Of a stretch of DNA of 64,000 nucleotides, positions 61,593 to 64,000 are shown piece after piece. This stretch comes from Caenorhabditis remanei (taxonomy: Eukaryota; Nematoda; Chromadorea; Rhabditida; Rhabditidae), in NCBI RefSeq assembly GCF_010183535.1, contig NC_071331.1, positions 15,500,001 through 15,564,000 of the forward strand, written 5' to 3'. Under the pieces are notes generated by a model, which ran no database searches, was not told the origin of the DNA, and saw only the letters and a program-made list of their open reading frames with translations. The translations under genes were made by a program, and so were the position numbers. Each line of letters begins with the position of its first letter. Positions within the stretch are counted from its first letter, which is position 1.

Positions 61593-63834
61593 TCACGGAT
61601 TTGTATCCTCGAGTTCTTCTACTTTTACATTCTGTGTTTCTACCATTCCGAATGACTCATTTGTGATTCTGAAATAAATATAATTTAGATGGAACACAGA
61701 GTATATAAAGCTTTTCGAAACTATTTGACTTACTCTTGCTTGACTTCCGTTTCTGCTACTGTCGATTCTTCCATATTATCCTCATTCTTGTCTTCAAAAC
61801 GTTTGAATTTGTTTCCATCTTTGAGATTATTATACACCGCATGACTAGCATTTCCTCGACCTCTGAAAATTTATATTATTACTACAGGATGTATATAGAA
61901 TATAGATTACATGAAGTCTTGTGAGCTTTGTGCTAAAAGCAGTGCTTTAAAATGCATTTCCTCATCGAGTGCTGCAAATAAATGAGCAAGTTTTCCTCCT
62001 TTTGCAAAGTATTGTTTTGCATCGATAGATACAGCAGGTAATGCTGAATGTTCAACCCATTGTCGATACATTAATGGAAGCTGTTCTTGATTCTCATTCC
62101 ACCACGTTATCTGCGTCGTCACTTCATCAAAATTGGGTAGATTTTCGTGTAGTTTTTTGTATTTCTTGAGTTCCTTATTAATTTCGAAACGTGTGGATGG
62201 TGTTACTCCGACGGTTGTAACTAATTTTTGTTCAATGACAGTCCAATTCTCATCGCTGAAGATCATACTCGAATATCCATATCGGGGATCCAACAGTGTT
62301 GATATCGTATAAAAATCACCAATTTTTCCTTTCGAAATTTGGTTGTAAAATTTAACAAATGTTTTTCTCATTCTAACGCGAGCTGATTGAATTCCGCAGT
62401 TCTTGATTGCATTATTAATAATTGACATCGAATAGAGTACTTGAGAAATACAGCTGTCTTCAGAGCAGATTTGTGTTGTAATGTGGCAGAGAACTACCAA
62501 AAAATCGTAGAGATTTGACATTGCGTTTTCTTCCTTCTCGTCTAAATACTTCGGCATACACCAATTCTCGTGAAGATTTGAGAATGATTCGTGGTTTTGA
62601 CTGCATATGGAAAGGAAATGAAGAGTTGATAACCAATCAGACTCTGAATCCATTACGGGAATATCGATTGTGTTATTCGAATCTAACTGCATTCTGAAAT
62701 AATCGGTTAAACAATTAAATAAATATAATAAGACATACTTTTTGTATTTTGTGAAAACTTCACGATGCTTGTTGAGAGCTTCCACGTATTCTCGTAGTAG
62801 CTTCAGACCATTCTCGAATTCAGGGAAGGCAATAACTTCTCGTGCAATATTTGTTATGTAGGAGAAGAAACATACGAATCTGGAAAATACGTAGTTTTCG
62901 AGAACGAATTGCGAGGATTTCTTATTTTAAAAAACAAATGAATGCTAAAAACTTACTTATTTTTAAAAGGCATATTGGCAGCAACCATTGCCAACATTCG
63001 AACATTTGGGGATAATATATAAGAAACTCCGAAATTCATCGACTTTCTTGCATCTACTACTTTACGAATTCGATCTGCCACCACTTTTCCTTCGTAACTG
63101 AAAAATTTGAGAGCGTATTGACAAAACTTGTTTAAGTGTTGTAACTTACTCAGCAATTATTATTTTCTCAAAGTGAATTGTGTTTTGACGTTCACCATAT
63201 TCCGTATAGCAATGTGCGGAAATCGTCAGATAGATCTCATCACTTTTACGGATTGCTTCTATTGTTACGGCCAATGGTCCACAAAGTCTGTGGTAATTGA
63301 TATCCGGCTGAAATGTGTTTATGAGAAATCTTCAAGAAAACGTTGATTTACTCACTCTAATTTGTGACATGGCCTTTGTAGTCATATTTCCTGCTTCTGG
63401 TGCAGCTCTCGTAGGATTCAGATAGTGAAGGAATTTTTTGAAGTGTGGATCATCTATTGTACTGAGAGGTCTTCCGTTTCCGAACAAAAATCGTATTGAA
63501 ACTTCTTCATTATATCGTTCAACAGACGAATAGTTCATATCTCGATCATATCTTCAAAATTTTACTACTAATTGATATAACCTTTTCAGTTAACATACGG
63601 ATCAAATCTTCTTCCATTAACCGGTCTCGAATATCGTGTTCCAAGAGTAGGATATTGGTTTCGAAATTGGTTTATCGGTTCCGGAGGCACCAAACTTGGT
63701 GGTTTATCCTTCAAATTGAAAACAATCAATATTCGAACACGACGAAAGTTCAAAATTACCTCTTCACTAGTTAAAGAATACTCGTTGTCATATTTCACAT
63801 CTTCATAGAATCCTGTTCCGTTCTGTTGATACAT
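61593..63834 (-). CDS. hAT transposase-derived host gene
   Basis: A solid 536-residue frame runs from an ATG at 63538 through exons 63356-63538, 63150-63307, 62957-63097, 62739-62879, 61911-62693, 61734-61862 and 61593-61668. Upstream segments 63760-63834 (MYQQNGTGFYEDVKYDNE) and 63595-63708 look coding but join out of frame with the ATG exon using canonical sites, so the N-terminus is uncertain. hAT landmarks: GNGRPLSTIDDPHFKKFLHY near the start, an RNase-H-like region around LAVTIEAIRKSDEIYLTISA, LLDPRYG, and the C-terminal dimerisation block TWWNENQEQLPLMYRQW to AKQYFAKGGK. The DDE residues are not obviously preserved, no BED finger is seen, and there are no terminal repeats around it. Multiple introns and extra C-terminal exons indicate domestication. 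An acidic tail (VKVEELEDTNP) closes it. Confidence 0.75.
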
Positions 63835-64000
63835 GTTAAATGAAAAGTAGGATAATTCTGAAATTTTTATGAATAAATGCTTGTCAGTATACGGGAAAGG
63901 TTAGAAAATCCAATAAAACACAATGCAAAAAATATTGAAAGAGAGAGAGAGAGTGTGAGAGAGTGCAGACATGCATGGGAATGCAAGTGCGCTCTACTGC
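63835..64000. other. Right edge, non-coding, with a GA microsatellite
   Basis: Upstream sequence of the hAT-derived gene. A (GA)n run lies at about 63940-63953 and continues as imperfect GAGAGTG. No exon is visible before the window ends. Confidence 0.5.

Overview
This window is nuclear DNA of a nematode, almost certainly a Caenorhabditis species other than C. elegans. It has short introns (mostly about 45-60 bp) with TTTTCAG/TTTCAG acceptors, AT-rich intergenic DNA, small non-autonomous transposons, and a gene set whose best recognised members (lin-22, eel-1, mca-3) lie near one another on C. elegans chromosome IV. I cannot name the species. Exon models were built by hand from frame, GT..AG sites and family resemblance. 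For eight of the nine complete genes the exon lengths sum to a multiple of three; the exception is the 5' end of the hAT-derived gene.

Layout. At the left edge is the 3' part of a lin-22-like hairy/E(spl) bHLH gene (+). Everything else recognisable is on the minus strand. An NDNF/Nord-like secreted FN3 protein (1.5-3.6 kb) is followed by a gap holding a hAT-type MITE with a perfect 8-bp target duplication. Then comes eel-1, a 15-exon, 4209-residue HUWE1-type HECT ubiquitin ligase (5.9-19.5 kb). Next are two small secreted-protein genes (22.3-23.3 kb), a four-exon tetraspan claudin-like protein (23.7-25.1 kb) and a 15-exon type II membrane M1 aminopeptidase (25.8-30.5 kb). The plasma-membrane Ca2+-ATPase mca-3 follows (36.8-47.9 kb).

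mca-3 has two alternative calmodulin-binding 3' ends and two phase-compatible cassette exons, at the positions of mammalian PMCA splice sites C and A. The intron upstream of the distal 3' end carries a 1.14-kb near-perfect foldback element flanked by TA.

A stretch of about 10 kb upstream of mca-3 has no recognisable coding gene. It is rich in purine tracts on the + strand, contains an imperfect palindrome, and probably holds mca-3 promoters and 5' non-coding exons.

The right end has three closely packed minus-strand genes 148-161 bp apart: a host gene derived from a hAT transposase, a small elongin-A-like protein and a DUF229 sulfatase-like secreted or membrane protein. Their spacing suggests a trans-spliced operon. 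No tRNA, rRNA or CRISPR was seen.
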